Shown here piece by piece: positions 52,669-61,171 of a stretch of 64,000 bases of DNA. Position 1 is the stretch's first letter. Each line of letters opens with the position of its first letter. The notes under the pieces are model-generated. The model was given only the letters and a program-made list of their open reading frames with translations. It had not been told where the DNA came from and ran no database searches. Made by a program: the position numbers and the translations under genes. The stretch spans positions 1 to 64,000 of the forward strand of contig NZ_BCQF01000007.1 of NCBI RefSeq assembly GCF_001544295.1. The letters are read 5' to 3'. The DNA is from Enterococcus pseudoavium NBRC 100491. Lineage in GTDB: Bacteria; Bacillota; Bacilli; Lactobacillales; Enterococcaceae.

Positions 52669-52908
52669 GGCGTGTCTAAGGCGGGCAAAGAGCCACAATC
52701 CGTTTATTAAATAGAATATTAAATAAACGGAAGGTTCACTTTATTGCAAAAATTTTTCATCATAATTCAAAGATAATCTTTGAAATTTGATGGAATATAG
52801 ATAAAAATCATAAAAATTGTTATATTCGAGATAACAGGAAAATAGTTGAGGAATCTGCTGATTGCGTTGCTATCTGACTAAATTAGTTTGCAGATTTCTT
52901 GAAAGGGG
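52669..52908. other. Upstream region of the Cys/His-repeat protein gene
   Basis: AT-rich DNA with two inverted repeats: CCGTTTATT/AATAAACGG (about 52700-52730) and a near-perfect AATTCAAAGAT-A-ATCTTTGAAATT (52764-52787). A TTATATTC stretch at about 52821 might be part of a promoter. No gene is seen. Confidence 0.4.
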
Positions 52909-53028
52909 GTGAGCTATGAATACCTGATTTCTGTTTTTGGCCAAAAACATTCTTCACAAAATAAACTGAAAAAGTTGTTTCGATTAATTAAGGGACGTTT
53001 ATTTGGTATGGATTTTTTTACGGGTTAA
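52909..53028 (+). CDS. Possible 39-residue basic peptide gene upstream of the Cys/His-repeat gene
   Basis: A GTG-initiated frame reads MSYEYLISVFGQKHSSQNK and continues with a basic amphipathic stretch (KKLFRLIKGRLFG) to a stop 18 bp before the downstream ATG. AAAGGGGGTGA is a strong SD, but it is almost on top of this GTG. The same SD is better placed for ATG 52916, which gives only three codons (MNT). Either could be a leader peptide. Real coding is uncertain. Confidence 0.3.
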   Translation: MSYEYLISVFGQKHSSQNKLKKLFRLIKGRLFGMDFFTG

Positions 53029-53046
53029 ACAGAAAAGGAGAAAAGA

Positions 53047-54906
53047 ATGAAAAGTAAATGGGGGAAAAAAATAAAGGGAATCATGTCACTGGTGATGCTG
53101 CTGGGGATGACATTCTCTTCGTTAGGGGGCGTAGCGCAAGTTTTTGCTGCTGATCAGGCGGTTCCTGCTAATTTGACCGTAGAGCATAATGCTACACAAA
53201 AATGGTCAGAAATTAAGTTTGATAAAGTAGACAAGGCCGAAAATTATTATATTTATCGGGCGGAAGAGATAGACGGTGAGTATCAACGAGTTCAAACAAC
53301 CAAGGATACCCATACCGCCGATCCTTACATGGATGCCAAGGTCAACGGAACACTTAAGGCTGATTATCTTTACTATTATAAAGTTTCAGCCGTGGTCGAA
53401 GGTCAAGAACAAGCGGCCACCGAACCAGTCGCCAATCAGGATGTTCTTAAAGAAGTGGGTGATTCTAAAGAAGCTGAGCGTGAGACGACTGAAACAAGTA
53501 AGACAGCACAAGACTCTGGGGCAGTAGCCAGCGCGTATTGTGCGCCAACAACGAAACACAAAACCAGCTGTGATGGGAAACATAGCGGTTCGTCTTGTAA
53601 TGACAACAATAAGCATGGCCAATACTGTGATAAAAAACACAGTAGTTGGCGAGGCTGCAACGAAAATAATTGGAAACATACGGATAATTGTGACAAAAAA
53701 CACAGTGGCAAAAACTGCAACAACAACAATTGCAAACATGATGAAAACTGCGACAAAAATCATAATGGCGGCAACTGTAATGACAATAAATGGCAACACA
53801 AACCCGATTGTGATGAAAAACATAACGGGCACGGTTGCAACGACAACTGGAAACACGATGAAGACTGTGACAAAAAACATAGTGATAAAAACTGCAATCA
53901 AAACAACTACAAAGAAAAATGGGATGCTGTTAAATCGGTTTGCATCACGGAGACTCAACACCATTGGTTAGGTCTTTCATGGGAATCCAAAGGTGCAGAT
54001 GCCGAATATAAAATTTATCGGAGCACGAGCAAGTGTAACGATTACCACTCAAGTTCCTTCAAAGAGATCGCAACGGTTAAAGGGAAAACCAGTTACAATG
54101 ATCTCAAATTGAACCACAATACAACTTATTGCTACAAAGTCATGGTGAAACGTCCAAAAGCAACGCCTTCTTACACGATTGAAACTGTTAGCAGTGGGAA
54201 CATCAGTAAATTTACGGTTTGCGCAACGACGTTGAATCCATGTATCAAAGCCAAGGCCGTTTCCGAAAGAGCGATCCAAGTTTCTTGGACGAATACGAAG
54301 AGCGATAACGCAGCTACGCGTTATGCTACCAGCTACACGTTATATCGCAGTACGACCAATAATATCAATCAGGCGACTGCGATTCAGGTCACTGGTAAAC
54401 AAGAGGGTTCGGAAATGACTTACCAAGATAATTGCTTGAATCCGTGCACCACGTACTATTACTGGGTAAAAGCTAATTATGGTCAATGGAGCAGCTGGGT
54501 CAGCCTTCAATGGGGATCAGCTTGTGCAACGACCCTTAAGAAGAAAGAAATCGGAACCGATTTAAAAGGCTGTATCCAAAATCAGTTGAGCTGCGGTCGT
54601 CCGACGCGTTACTATGGCGCACAAATTTTCTTAGGAACGCAAAAACCGACAGAATACACGAAAGTTCGTGTGTATCGCAAAACGGGCGGTTGTGGTTATG
54701 GCGCAGCCTATAAAACCATCGATGTTCGTTATGCGAAATGTATGAATGGTTCTTTTGGGAAAGGCTATTACTTGGATTATTCATTAAGTAAAGTCTGCTT
54801 ACCAAAAGGCACCCATTACTTCGCGATTCAAGCGGTGGGTTCAGATTGCGGCAAAGAAATTACGGGACCAATCAAGGAAATCGGCTGTGTCACCGTCAAA
54901 TGTTAA
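53047..54906 (+). CDS. Secreted FnIII-like protein with tandem Cys/His/Asn-rich repeats
   Basis: The 619-residue protein has a Sec signal (basic start, hydrophobic core 12-28, likely cut after VFA near 34). A first fibronectin-III-like domain spans about 38-125, then a linker. Residues about 174-293 are six tandem repeats of 19-21 residues, with first Cys at 175, 194, 215, 235, 255 and 274. Each reads roughly CDKKHSGKNCNDNNWKHDEN. Two more FnIII-like domains follow (about 295-395, 400-500) and a Cys-containing C-terminal domain ends in VTVKC. There is no LPXTG, WxL or transmembrane end. Cys and His at this density suggest metal binding or disulfide cross-linking; the function is unknown. Confidence 0.8.
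   Translation: MKSKWGKKIKGIMSLVMLLGMTFSSLGGVAQVFAADQAVPANLTVEHNATQKWSEIKFDKVDKAENYYIYRAEEIDGEYQRVQTTKDTHTADPYMDAKVNGTLKADYLYYYKVSAVVEGQEQAATEPVANQDVLKEVGDSKEAERETTETSKTAQDSGAVASAYCAPTTKHKTSCDGKHSGSSCNDNNKHGQYCDKKHSSWRGCNENNWKHTDNCDKKHSGKNCNNNNCKHDENCDKNHNGGNCNDNKWQHKPDCDEKHNGHGCNDNWKHDEDCDKKHSDKNCNQNNYKEKWDAVKSVCITETQHHWLGLSWESKGADAEYKIYRSTSKCNDYHSSSFKEIATVKGKTSYNDLKLNHNTTYCYKVMVKRPKATPSYTIETVSSGNISKFTVCATTLNPCIKAKAVSERAIQVSWTNTKSDNAATRYATSYTLYRSTTNNINQATAIQVTGKQEGSEMTYQDNCLNPCTTYYYWVKANYGQWSSWVSLQWGSACATTLKKKEIGTDLKGCIQNQLSCGRPTRYYGAQIFLGTQKPTEYTKVRVYRKTGGCGYGAAYKTIDVRYAKCMNGSFGKGYYLDYSLSKVCLPKGTHYFAIQAVGSDCGKEITGPIKEIGCVTVKC
53566..53925 (+). repeat. In-gene tandem repeat, six units of about 60 bp
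   Basis: Codons for the Cys/His/Asn motif recur every 57-63 bp (TGT or TGC at 53569, 53626, 53689, 53749, 53809, 53866). Units differ by several substitutions and one-codon indels, so they are not a recent slippage product. They are preserved as in-frame variants of CDxxH...CNxN. Confidence 0.85.
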
Positions 54907-54955
54907 CAAAATAGTCCGTTAACGGCTAACGTTTCAATTGGACAAGATCGTTCCA

Positions 54956-54995
54956 AAAAGGAGGTCTGACAAAATTTTTGTCAGACCTCCTTTTT
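54956..54995. terminator. Convergent terminator after the Cys/His-repeat gene
   Basis: AAAGGAGGTCTGACAAA pairs with TTTGTCAGACCTCCTTT, with A and T runs on both sides. Confidence 0.85.
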
Positions 54996-55011
54996 CTGAA
55001 TGAACAACCGA

Positions 55012-55548
55012 TTAATCGATAAAAATTGCTTCATGACCAGTATAGGGCAAGAATTTTTCGAACAAGTCAGCCGTTTTTAATTTCATATAATTGGTAACCG
55101 AACCGGAGCTGCAGCCATACCATTCACGGTCGGCCACCGATTGATCAAAAACCAGTTGGATCTCGTGTTCTGGGTCTAATAACAAGCCAAAAATGGTTGC
55201 CGCCCCAGGAATTACGCCTAGCCGTTCTTTCAATAAATCAGCCGAAGCAAACGATACCCGCGGAATCGCTAATTTCTTGCCGAATTCTTTCGTAACGAAT
55301 TTGAAATCGGCCGGAGTAATGTAGAGATAGAACTTTGTTTTCTTTTGGTTGCATAAGAAAATCGTTTTGACGACTTCGATTCCTAAACGCTGATCGATGT
55401 CGATACAATCCTCCATCGTCAGTGCTTCACCGGTGGCGACTTGATGAAAAGAAATCGCTAATTTTTCCAAGACAGCATACGTTTTTGCTTCTAATTCGGA
55501 ACCAAACTCCGTTGGGGGAGTCGTAGACATTTCACTAACGTAAACCAT
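55012..55548 (-). CDS. YbaK/ProXp-type aminoacyl-tRNA deacylase
   Basis: The 178-residue stand-alone editing-domain protein shows the YbaK/prolyl-tRNA-synthetase-associated pattern: KTIFLCNQKKTKFYLYITPA with the conserved Lys near 60, RLGVIPGAATIFGLLLDP, and the late GCSSGSVTNYMKL. Such proteins clear mischarged Ala or Cys from tRNA-Pro or similar. AAAGGAGG lies 5 nt before the ATG. It is a single gene. Confidence 0.85.
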   Translation of the reverse strand: MVYVSEMSTTPPTEFGSELEAKTYAVLEKLAISFHQVATGEALTMEDCIDIDQRLGIEVVKTIFLCNQKKTKFYLYITPADFKFVTKEFGKKLAIPRVSFASADLLKERLGVIPGAATIFGLLLDPEHEIQLVFDQSVADREWYGCSSGSVTNYMKLKTADLFEKFLPYTGHEAIFID

Positions 55549-55604
55549 AACAGCCTCCTTTGGATTTGTGATAAATACTACAATACGTGTTTTTTAGCAA
55601 TTTA

Positions 55605-57068
55605 TCAACCCAAATTTAGCTTTTTTGACGATTCTGCTAAATCTTTAGCCACTAAGGAAGTTAAAACGACTTCAATATCTTTATAATCAGTAGCGGACAG
55701 ATTTGAACGAATGATCAGGAATTCTTGGCCCTCCACTAAAAAGTTTCGACAGGCTGGAGAGGTTCCAATGATCAGTTGGGCCGTCTGTGGTTCAGCAACA
55801 AAGTCCAAATGGTATTGGTTTTTAAAATGCAGCTGGATCTTTTCACGAATAAGAATACTAAAAAGCTCGCTATACTCAGAGAAGACATAGATAGAAATAT
55901 TCGGTAGACAATTCTCCAAGGGAAAAAGGCTGACACAAGTCAACAAGGAGTAAAGTTTTAGTTGCTGTTGGTCACACCATGAAACCTCCTGAGTGAACTT
56001 GTTCCAAAACGCTTCGAAACGGTGATGATAATAAGGAAACTGGGTCTGCAATGTGTTGAGTGAAAGGGTGTCACTTAGACGGTTAAGCATTTCATCGTTT
56101 AAATTGAAAAAGACCAGCGCCGCATACAGCTGTTTGATTTTGCGCGTGATAAATTTTTGTTCACGGTGATTTAGCGGCCTGAAATTGTTGGTGAAGGCTG
56201 CGATCCAGTGGGTGGCAGCTTGACTAAAGACCTGATCTTGTGAAGGGTTTTTGGTTTGTAATTCAAAATCATTTAACAATGAACTATAAATCGCATGAAG
56301 GAAAAATTTCCATTCATTCGTGTTCCAAGTTTTTAAAAAGGGCGGCTTCTTAGGAAACTTGAATTGATTGAGCCACTCTTGTTCCGCCCTGGTGAATGTC
56401 AGATCTGCTTTTTTATTTAGAAATTGATTGGTAATAAAAAGCCAAAAACTGATCATCTCACGGTTGGCGGGATTGTCGGTCAGTTTTAAATCAGCCTCGA
56501 TCTGCTGAGACAACTGGTAATAAGAGTCTGTATCGCTTGCCCCGACCATTGCGAATTGCTGATAGAGCCCCCGCAAAAAGATGTAATAGAAGCGGCGGAT
56601 ATCAACCTCACGACCTTTTAAACTGATATTTGCTGAACAAGAAATATAAAGTTCATAATCGGCCAGCTCGCGATTGATTTCTTTAATTTTGCGTCGTAAT
56701 TTAGATTCGCTGATATTTTTGGCCATACAAAACTGGATGGCTGAAATCTTCCGTTTGACTAGGATCGCACGGATGATTTGGCAAGCAAGGTCCTGCTGGT
56801 ATAAGTAGCCAGCCAAGGATTGAAGATTCGATGAGGAGCGTTCTAGCTGGATACCACCGTTATTTATGCAAAGTTTCAATGAATAGTCTTTATTTTTATA
56901 AAGCTCAGCGATAATTGTTTGCAGTTCTTTACAATTCATCCGAATCGTCCCTAGACTGGCGTGCTCGATCTTTAATTGTAATTCTTTTAATGAAATCGGC
57001 GCCGATAGACGGTCTAAAGTCTCGATGATCTGAATCTTCAACAAGGTATTTTTATCCATTCCTAGCAT
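55605..57068 (-). CDS. Mga-like/HTH-domain transcriptional regulator
   Basis: The 487-residue protein has two N-terminal winged-helix segments (about 10-60; about 95-150 with ISAIQFCMAKNISESKLRRK), a long helical middle resembling Mga/PRD domains, and a C-terminal EIIB-like stretch (about 390-480, IYVFSEYSELFSILIREK, then QLIIGTSPACRNFL). Mga-family regulators often sit beside WxL operons in enterococci and respond to PTS state. The start at 57068 has GAGGG 8 nt upstream. It is divergent from the WxL gene. Confidence 0.8.
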   Translation of the reverse strand: MLGMDKNTLLKIQIIETLDRLSAPISLKELQLKIEHASLGTIRMNCKELQTIIAELYKNKDYSLKLCINNGGIQLERSSSNLQSLAGYLYQQDLACQIIRAILVKRKISAIQFCMAKNISESKLRRKIKEINRELADYELYISCSANISLKGREVDIRRFYYIFLRGLYQQFAMVGASDTDSYYQLSQQIEADLKLTDNPANREMISFWLFITNQFLNKKADLTFTRAEQEWLNQFKFPKKPPFLKTWNTNEWKFFLHAIYSSLLNDFELQTKNPSQDQVFSQAATHWIAAFTNNFRPLNHREQKFITRKIKQLYAALVFFNLNDEMLNRLSDTLSLNTLQTQFPYYHHRFEAFWNKFTQEVSWCDQQQLKLYSLLTCVSLFPLENCLPNISIYVFSEYSELFSILIREKIQLHFKNQYHLDFVAEPQTAQLIIGTSPACRNFLVEGQEFLIIRSNLSATDYKDIEVVLTSLVAKDLAESSKKLNLG

Positions 57069-57324
57069 CAAATATTCCCTCGATTCTCAATTATTAAAAA
57101 GTAACACCAGTAATTTATTTTTTTGTTGATAATATCATTTGTCCTAAATAATAACCTAATAATTGGTTAAAAATAAAGCGTTAAGCTGAAAAAGATAAAA
57201 AATATTCATTCTTATAACCGCTGTTATTTGTGTGTTTTTAAGATAGAAGTCGAAGTGTTCCAAGCAAACAAGCAAAACTGCGTATCTTCTTTTGAGAGTT
57301 AAGAAAATCAAAAGGAGGAAGAAC

Positions 57325-58059
57325 ATGAGCAAACGACTGATTTTGTTGCTACTATTATTTTTTTCTGGGGTCGGCATCTGTCTGCCAGAAGCAACCGCGG
57401 CTGAAGGCGGTGAGTATACCACAAAAGGAATGATCACCTTTACACCAAATGAAGAAATCACCGATCCTTTGAATCCGAGTGATCCTCTTCAACCAATTCA
57501 GCCAGTCGATCCGATTGATCCAAACGGTCCTAACCCCGGTACTGGGGGAGCGCTATCGATTGATTATGCTTCAAGTTTGGATTTTGGTGCGCAGAAGATC
57601 ACGACACAAGATAAAATTTATCTAGCCAAGGCGCAAAAATACCAGACGACCACCTCTGAAGAAAAGCAAGGCCCTAATTATATTCAAGTTTCAGATAAAC
57701 GGGGGAGTCAAGCTGGCTGGCGGTTGCAGGTCAAACAAGCAGAGCAATTTAAAACAGAAGAAGGCGAAAGCTTGAGTGGGGCCCAAGTAACCTTTAAAAA
57801 CGGTCGGATCGCAACGATTGCGGAATCAGTGCCTCCCACCGCTTCAACGTCCGTAGTGATACAGCCAAACAATATGCTGAAGGATGTTTTGGTGTCTGAA
57901 AAAAATACTGGTGCAGGGACCTTTCTGCTTGCTTGGGGTGATGAACAGACGGCGGCTGAAAGTATTGAATTATTCGTACCCGGATCAGCCACTAAACTGG
58001 CTAAAGCGTATACCACGACCTTTACTTGGTGTTTAACTGATGCGCCACCAAATGCTTAA
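57325..58059 (+). CDS. WxL domain surface protein
   Basis: The 244-residue secreted protein has a signal peptide (about 1-25, cut near ATAAE), a Pro/Asp-rich spacer (DPLNPSDPLQPIQPVDPIDP) and a C-terminal WxL domain. The two WxL motifs are GWRLQVKQ (about 132) and FTWCLTDAP at the end. WxL domains bind peptidoglycan without covalent attachment. The second motif usually reads WTL; the Cys here is unusual. AAAGGAGGAAG precedes ATG 57325. The stop overlaps the next gene by 20 bp. Confidence 0.9.
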   Translation: MSKRLILLLLLFFSGVGICLPEATAAEGGEYTTKGMITFTPNEEITDPLNPSDPLQPIQPVDPIDPNGPNPGTGGALSIDYASSLDFGAQKITTQDKIYLAKAQKYQTTTSEEKQGPNYIQVSDKRGSQAGWRLQVKQAEQFKTEEGESLSGAQVTFKNGRIATIAESVPPTASTSVVIQPNNMLKDVLVSEKNTGAGTFLLAWGDEQTAAESIELFVPGSATKLAKAYTTTFTWCLTDAPPNA

Positions 58060-59128
58060 AAGATGTAGAAGAAGCCATTTATTGGTGTTGTGGGGATTTT
58101 TGGTACTTTTGGGTAGTTTTACTAATACCAGTTGGGCTGCGGAATTCAACTTTTCAGTTTTACCAGAAATTCCAGCGAATCAGCTAGCGCAAAATAGTAG
58201 CTATTTTGATTTGCTGATGCCACCAAACCACAAACAGGAATTGACGATCTGGCTAAAAAACGATACGGCGCAACCGGTGCTAGTCACAGCGACTACCCAT
58301 TCAGCATTTACGAATGATAACGGAGTGGTTGAGTATGGCGGATCCGACGTCAAAAAAATCAATGATCCAACCTTGCGTTTTGATTTTGCTGAATTGATCC
58401 AAGCACCTCGCGAGTTGAAACTGGAGCCTCATACGAAAAGACCGTATCGTTTCACTCTTCAAATGCCAGCTGAAGTTTTTAGCGGCTTGATTGCTGGAGG
58501 GATTACCTTTAGCGAGAAAACAGAGCCGGCAGCAGTCACGAATCAGTCGGGGGTGGCAATCAACAATAAGTTCTCTTACGCCTTAGCAGTTTTGCTTCGC
58601 CAGCAAAGAGAAACTGGGCCACCCGATCTACGCCTGATCAAAAGCCAAATAGGACAAGTCAATCAGCGGACGGTACTACAAAGTACTTTGCAAAATCCGG
58701 CTGCCGCATATTTAAATCAGCTTGTTTGTCAGCTAACGCTGATAAAGCAAGGGCAGACCACCGCTTTCTATCAAGGAATTCAAAAAAATTTACAGGTGGC
58801 ACCAAATAGTCGTTTTCAATTAACCAGTTTTTTGAATGAAACCGGAGAAAACAAGCGCGTCGCACCGGGAAAGTATCAAGTAGTACTGGAAGCTTATGGG
58901 CAAGAAGCACAAGAGGGTCCTTTCTACGATCCGAGGACGAAAAAAAGTTATCGCTATCATTGGTCACTAGAGGATGAACTTACAATTACTTCCGAAAAGG
59001 CCCAAAAGCTAAACACAACGGATGTGACGCTTAAACAAGAAGCGCCTGATCCATCCTTAATTTACGGATTACTCACCGTATTCGTACTGGTGGTTAGCCG
59101 AATGGTTTTTAGAAAAAGTAAGCGATAA
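58040..59128 (+). CDS. DUF916/DUF3324 WxL-interacting protein
   Basis: The 362-residue protein has a signal peptide (about 1-35, cut near WAAEF), a peptidoglycan-binding DUF916 domain (about 37-155), a DUF3324 domain (about 165-315), and a C-terminal membrane helix (IYGLLTVFVLVVSRMVF) with a KSKR tail. Such proteins anchor WxL partners at the wall. Its start overlaps the WxL gene by 20 bp; ATG 58052 is an in-frame alternative. It completes a minimal regulator-WxL-DUF916 locus. Confidence 0.9.
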   Translation: MRHQMLKRCRRSHLLVLWGFLVLLGSFTNTSWAAEFNFSVLPEIPANQLAQNSSYFDLLMPPNHKQELTIWLKNDTAQPVLVTATTHSAFTNDNGVVEYGGSDVKKINDPTLRFDFAELIQAPRELKLEPHTKRPYRFTLQMPAEVFSGLIAGGITFSEKTEPAAVTNQSGVAINNKFSYALAVLLRQQRETGPPDLRLIKSQIGQVNQRTVLQSTLQNPAAAYLNQLVCQLTLIKQGQTTAFYQGIQKNLQVAPNSRFQLTSFLNETGENKRVAPGKYQVVLEAYGQEAQEGPFYDPRTKKSYRYHWSLEDELTITSEKAQKLNTTDVTLKQEAPDPSLIYGLLTVFVLVVSRMVFRKSKR

Positions 59129-59192
59129 ATTTTTATGAAAATATCGTTTCCGCTTACATTATAGGGTATAATAGATCTAAAAGGAGTCGGCA

Positions 59193-59447
59193 ATGAGAAT
59201 TTCAGAAATGAAAAATATTGGTGTGGTAAATGAAGGGAAATTGGCAGAAGTAGGGATCGTGGAACCCGCTCAATTGCGTGAGCTAGGTACGGAGGCGGCC
59301 TTTTTAAAGATCCGCCATTTAGTTGATGATGGGGCTTGTTTACATCTATTGTATGGCTTAGAAGGTGCGATTCAAGATATTCCTAAGCGAGAATTAAGTG
59401 AGCGTCGGAAGGCTGAGCTGCGGGATTTTTTCAAACAATTAGATTAG
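59193..59447 (+). CDS. TfoX C-terminal domain protein
   Basis: The 84-residue protein matches the TfoX/Sxy C-terminal helix-hairpin-helix pattern: MKNIGVVNEGKLAEVGI, then LRELGTEAAFLKI and LHLLYGLEGAIQDIP. In Gammaproteobacteria the full TfoX is a competence regulator; stand-alone C-terminal domains in Firmicutes have no known role. AAAAGGAGTC precedes the ATG, and a GGGTATAATAG -10 lies just upstream. Confidence 0.88.
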   Translation: MRISEMKNIGVVNEGKLAEVGIVEPAQLRELGTEAAFLKIRHLVDDGACLHLLYGLEGAIQDIPKRELSERRKAELRDFFKQLD

Positions 59448-59463
59448 CTTTTTTTGACTTTAC

Positions 59464-59682
59464 TTGCAAGACTATTCACGTTACACTAAAAACAAAAAGG
59501 GAAGTGGCTTTTTGTTTTTAATCGCGTTAGTAATCTTTATTATTTTGGTGGGGGCATACAATGTCTTTCTTAGTCTGGCCCGCCGCAAGAAAAAGCAGAT
59601 CACTCCGTTAATGGTGAATATCCAAGTGACCTTGAATCTGGCATTGATTATTGTGGGTTTGATTTACTTGATTTTTGGATAA
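59464..59682 (+). CDS. Small membrane protein, 72 residues
   Basis: Two hydrophobic segments (FLFLIALVIFIILVGAYNVF; VNIQVTLNLALIIVGLIYLI) are separated by a basic loop (RRKKKQ). The TTG start at 59464 lacks a clear SD, but it follows the TfoX_C stop by 16 bp, so coupling may help. A start further inside the first helix is possible. The family is not recognised. Confidence 0.5.
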   Translation: MQDYSRYTKNKKGSGFLFLIALVIFIILVGAYNVFLSLARRKKKQITPLMVNIQVTLNLALIIVGLIYLIFG

Positions 59683-59684
59683 GC

Positions 59685-59718
59685 AAAAGAGGAAGACATT
59701 GTCCTTCCTCTTTTTTTA
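59685..59718. terminator. Convergent terminator before the YccF gene
   Basis: AAGAGGAAGAC pairs with GTCCTTCCTCTT (bulge), followed by seven T. Confidence 0.75.
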
Positions 59719-59724
59719 CGAGCA

Positions 59725-60096
59725 TCAGTAGCGTTTTGAAATGATTTGGGCGCCAAAAGGTATTAGGGCTAATTGCGCAAGCTTTAAGGATTGGGCAGCA
59801 AAAGGAATCCCGACGATGGTCAGACAAAGCAGCAAGGCACTAATCAGATGCCCCAAAGCTAAGGGGATTCCAGAGACGATCAGCCAAATCAGATTGACAA
59901 TAAAATTTATGCCCGTTGTTGAGTAGACGATCTCTTTTCCAAAGGGCGCAAAACTCAAGCTGGCAAATTTAAAGCACTGTAACCCTATGGGAATGCCGAT
60001 AATCGTGAGACACCATAATAAACCGGCCAAACACCAAGTCAATCCGCCGATTAGACCACCAAAAATCAACCAGATTAAATTTCCGATACAAGACAT
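59725..60096 (-). CDS. YccF domain inner membrane protein
   Basis: The 123-residue protein carries two YccF units: GNLIWLIFGGLIGGLTWCLAG with CLTIIGIPIGLQCFKFASLS, and NLIWLIVSGIPLALGHLISA with CLTIVGIPFAAQSLKLAQLA. The repeated TIIGIP/TIVGIP motif is diagnostic. The function is unknown. AAGGGAGTGATG precedes the ATG. Confidence 0.92.
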   Translation of the reverse strand: MSCIGNLIWLIFGGLIGGLTWCLAGLLWCLTIIGIPIGLQCFKFASLSFAPFGKEIVYSTTGINFIVNLIWLIVSGIPLALGHLISALLLCLTIVGIPFAAQSLKLAQLALIPFGAQIISKRY

Positions 60097-60214
60097 ATTT
60101 CATCACTCCCTTGATACTAGTGTAGCATTTTTCAAGAAAAGGACCTCCAACTTAAGTTGGAAATTTTCGTAAAGACTCCAAATTAGCAAATAAACGAGAA
60201 AGGAAGCGAACAGG

Positions 60215-61135
60215 TTGAAACGATTTGATTTACTTTCTGTCGATCGAAAAACGCGGCTGCAAGGTTATCACTGGCCGTGTGAAAAACCGTGGGCCGTGTT
60301 GCAAATCACCCACGGGATGGCGGAGCATCTCTTACGCTACGCTGGTTTTGCTGAATATTTGAATCAGCAGCAAATCGCAGTGATCGGCCACGATCATCTA
60401 GGGCATGGTGCTTCGATGCATCAGCAACCGGCGGGTTATTTCCACGATTCCCAGACTGAAAATGGCTTAGTGCGCGATTTGTACCAAGTGACACAGTGGG
60501 GTAAGAAAAACTACCCGGACATTCCTTTTTTAGTCTTGGGTCATAGCATGGGTTCATTTGTTTTACGGAATTATTTAACAGAATACGGCGCAGAGATTAG
60601 TGGCGCCATTTTAGTCGGTACCGGTCAGCAGCCGGCCTGGCTGACGCGTGTTGGTCGAAGCGTTGCTAAAGGACTAAGTAAGATCCAAGGAGAAAAACAT
60701 CCTAGCTGGCTGATCGATCGCCTGGCTTTTGGTAGGATGAATCGTAAGTTTTCTCCCCAACGAACGGATAAAGATTGGTTGGTCAGTCTGTCACAAGAAG
60801 TCGACAATTATCTGGCGGACCCGGCTTGCGGCTTTTTATTTACCTTAAGTGGTTATCAGGAGTTATTTTCACAAATTATTCGCACACAAGACCCAGTGTT
60901 ACTCCAACAAGTCTCCAAAGAACTACCGCTGTTATTTTTATCCGGCAGCGATGATCCAGTCGGGGAATTCGGCAAAGGCGTGCTGAAGGCAGCCGCCGCC
61001 TACCAAGGAGCGGGCGTGCAACAGGTGACGGTCAAACTCTACGAAGGTGCGCGCCATGAGCTCTTGAATGAAACTCAAAAACCAACAGTTTTTCGTGATA
61101 TTTGCAAATGGATGGAAAAAATTTCCGGAAAATGA
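60215..61135 (+). CDS. Alpha/beta hydrolase, monoacylglycerol lipase-like
   Basis: The 306-residue cytosolic protein matches the lysophospholipase/monoglyceride-lipase group: ITHGMAEHLLRYAGFAEYL, GHDHLGHGAS, and nucleophile Ser111 in VLGHSMGSFVLR. The acid and base probably lie in SGSDDPVGEFG and GARHELLNE. It starts with TTG 8 nt after AAGGAAG. The substrate is probably a lysolipid or monoglyceride. The next gene starts 37 bp after its stop, so cotranscription is possible. Confidence 0.87.
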   Translation: MKRFDLLSVDRKTRLQGYHWPCEKPWAVLQITHGMAEHLLRYAGFAEYLNQQQIAVIGHDHLGHGASMHQQPAGYFHDSQTENGLVRDLYQVTQWGKKNYPDIPFLVLGHSMGSFVLRNYLTEYGAEISGAILVGTGQQPAWLTRVGRSVAKGLSKIQGEKHPSWLIDRLAFGRMNRKFSPQRTDKDWLVSLSQEVDNYLADPACGFLFTLSGYQELFSQIIRTQDPVLLQQVSKELPLLFLSGSDDPVGEFGKGVLKAAAAYQGAGVQQVTVKLYEGARHELLNETQKPTVFRDICKWMEKISGK

Positions 61136-61171
61136 TATCATTGTAAAAATTTTAGGTAATTGAGGGATTAT

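Noticed and set aside
53386-53964. 192-residue minus-strand hydrophobic frame opposite the Cys/His repeats
   Set aside because: Antisense of Asn/Lys/His codons reads as Val/Ile/Phe; it is a composition artefact of the repeat region.
53540-53971. 143-residue Thr/Ile/Asn-rich plus-strand frame inside the same gene
   Set aside because: A +1 frame reading of the same repeat, without SD; the main frame has a signal peptide and conserved Cys pattern.
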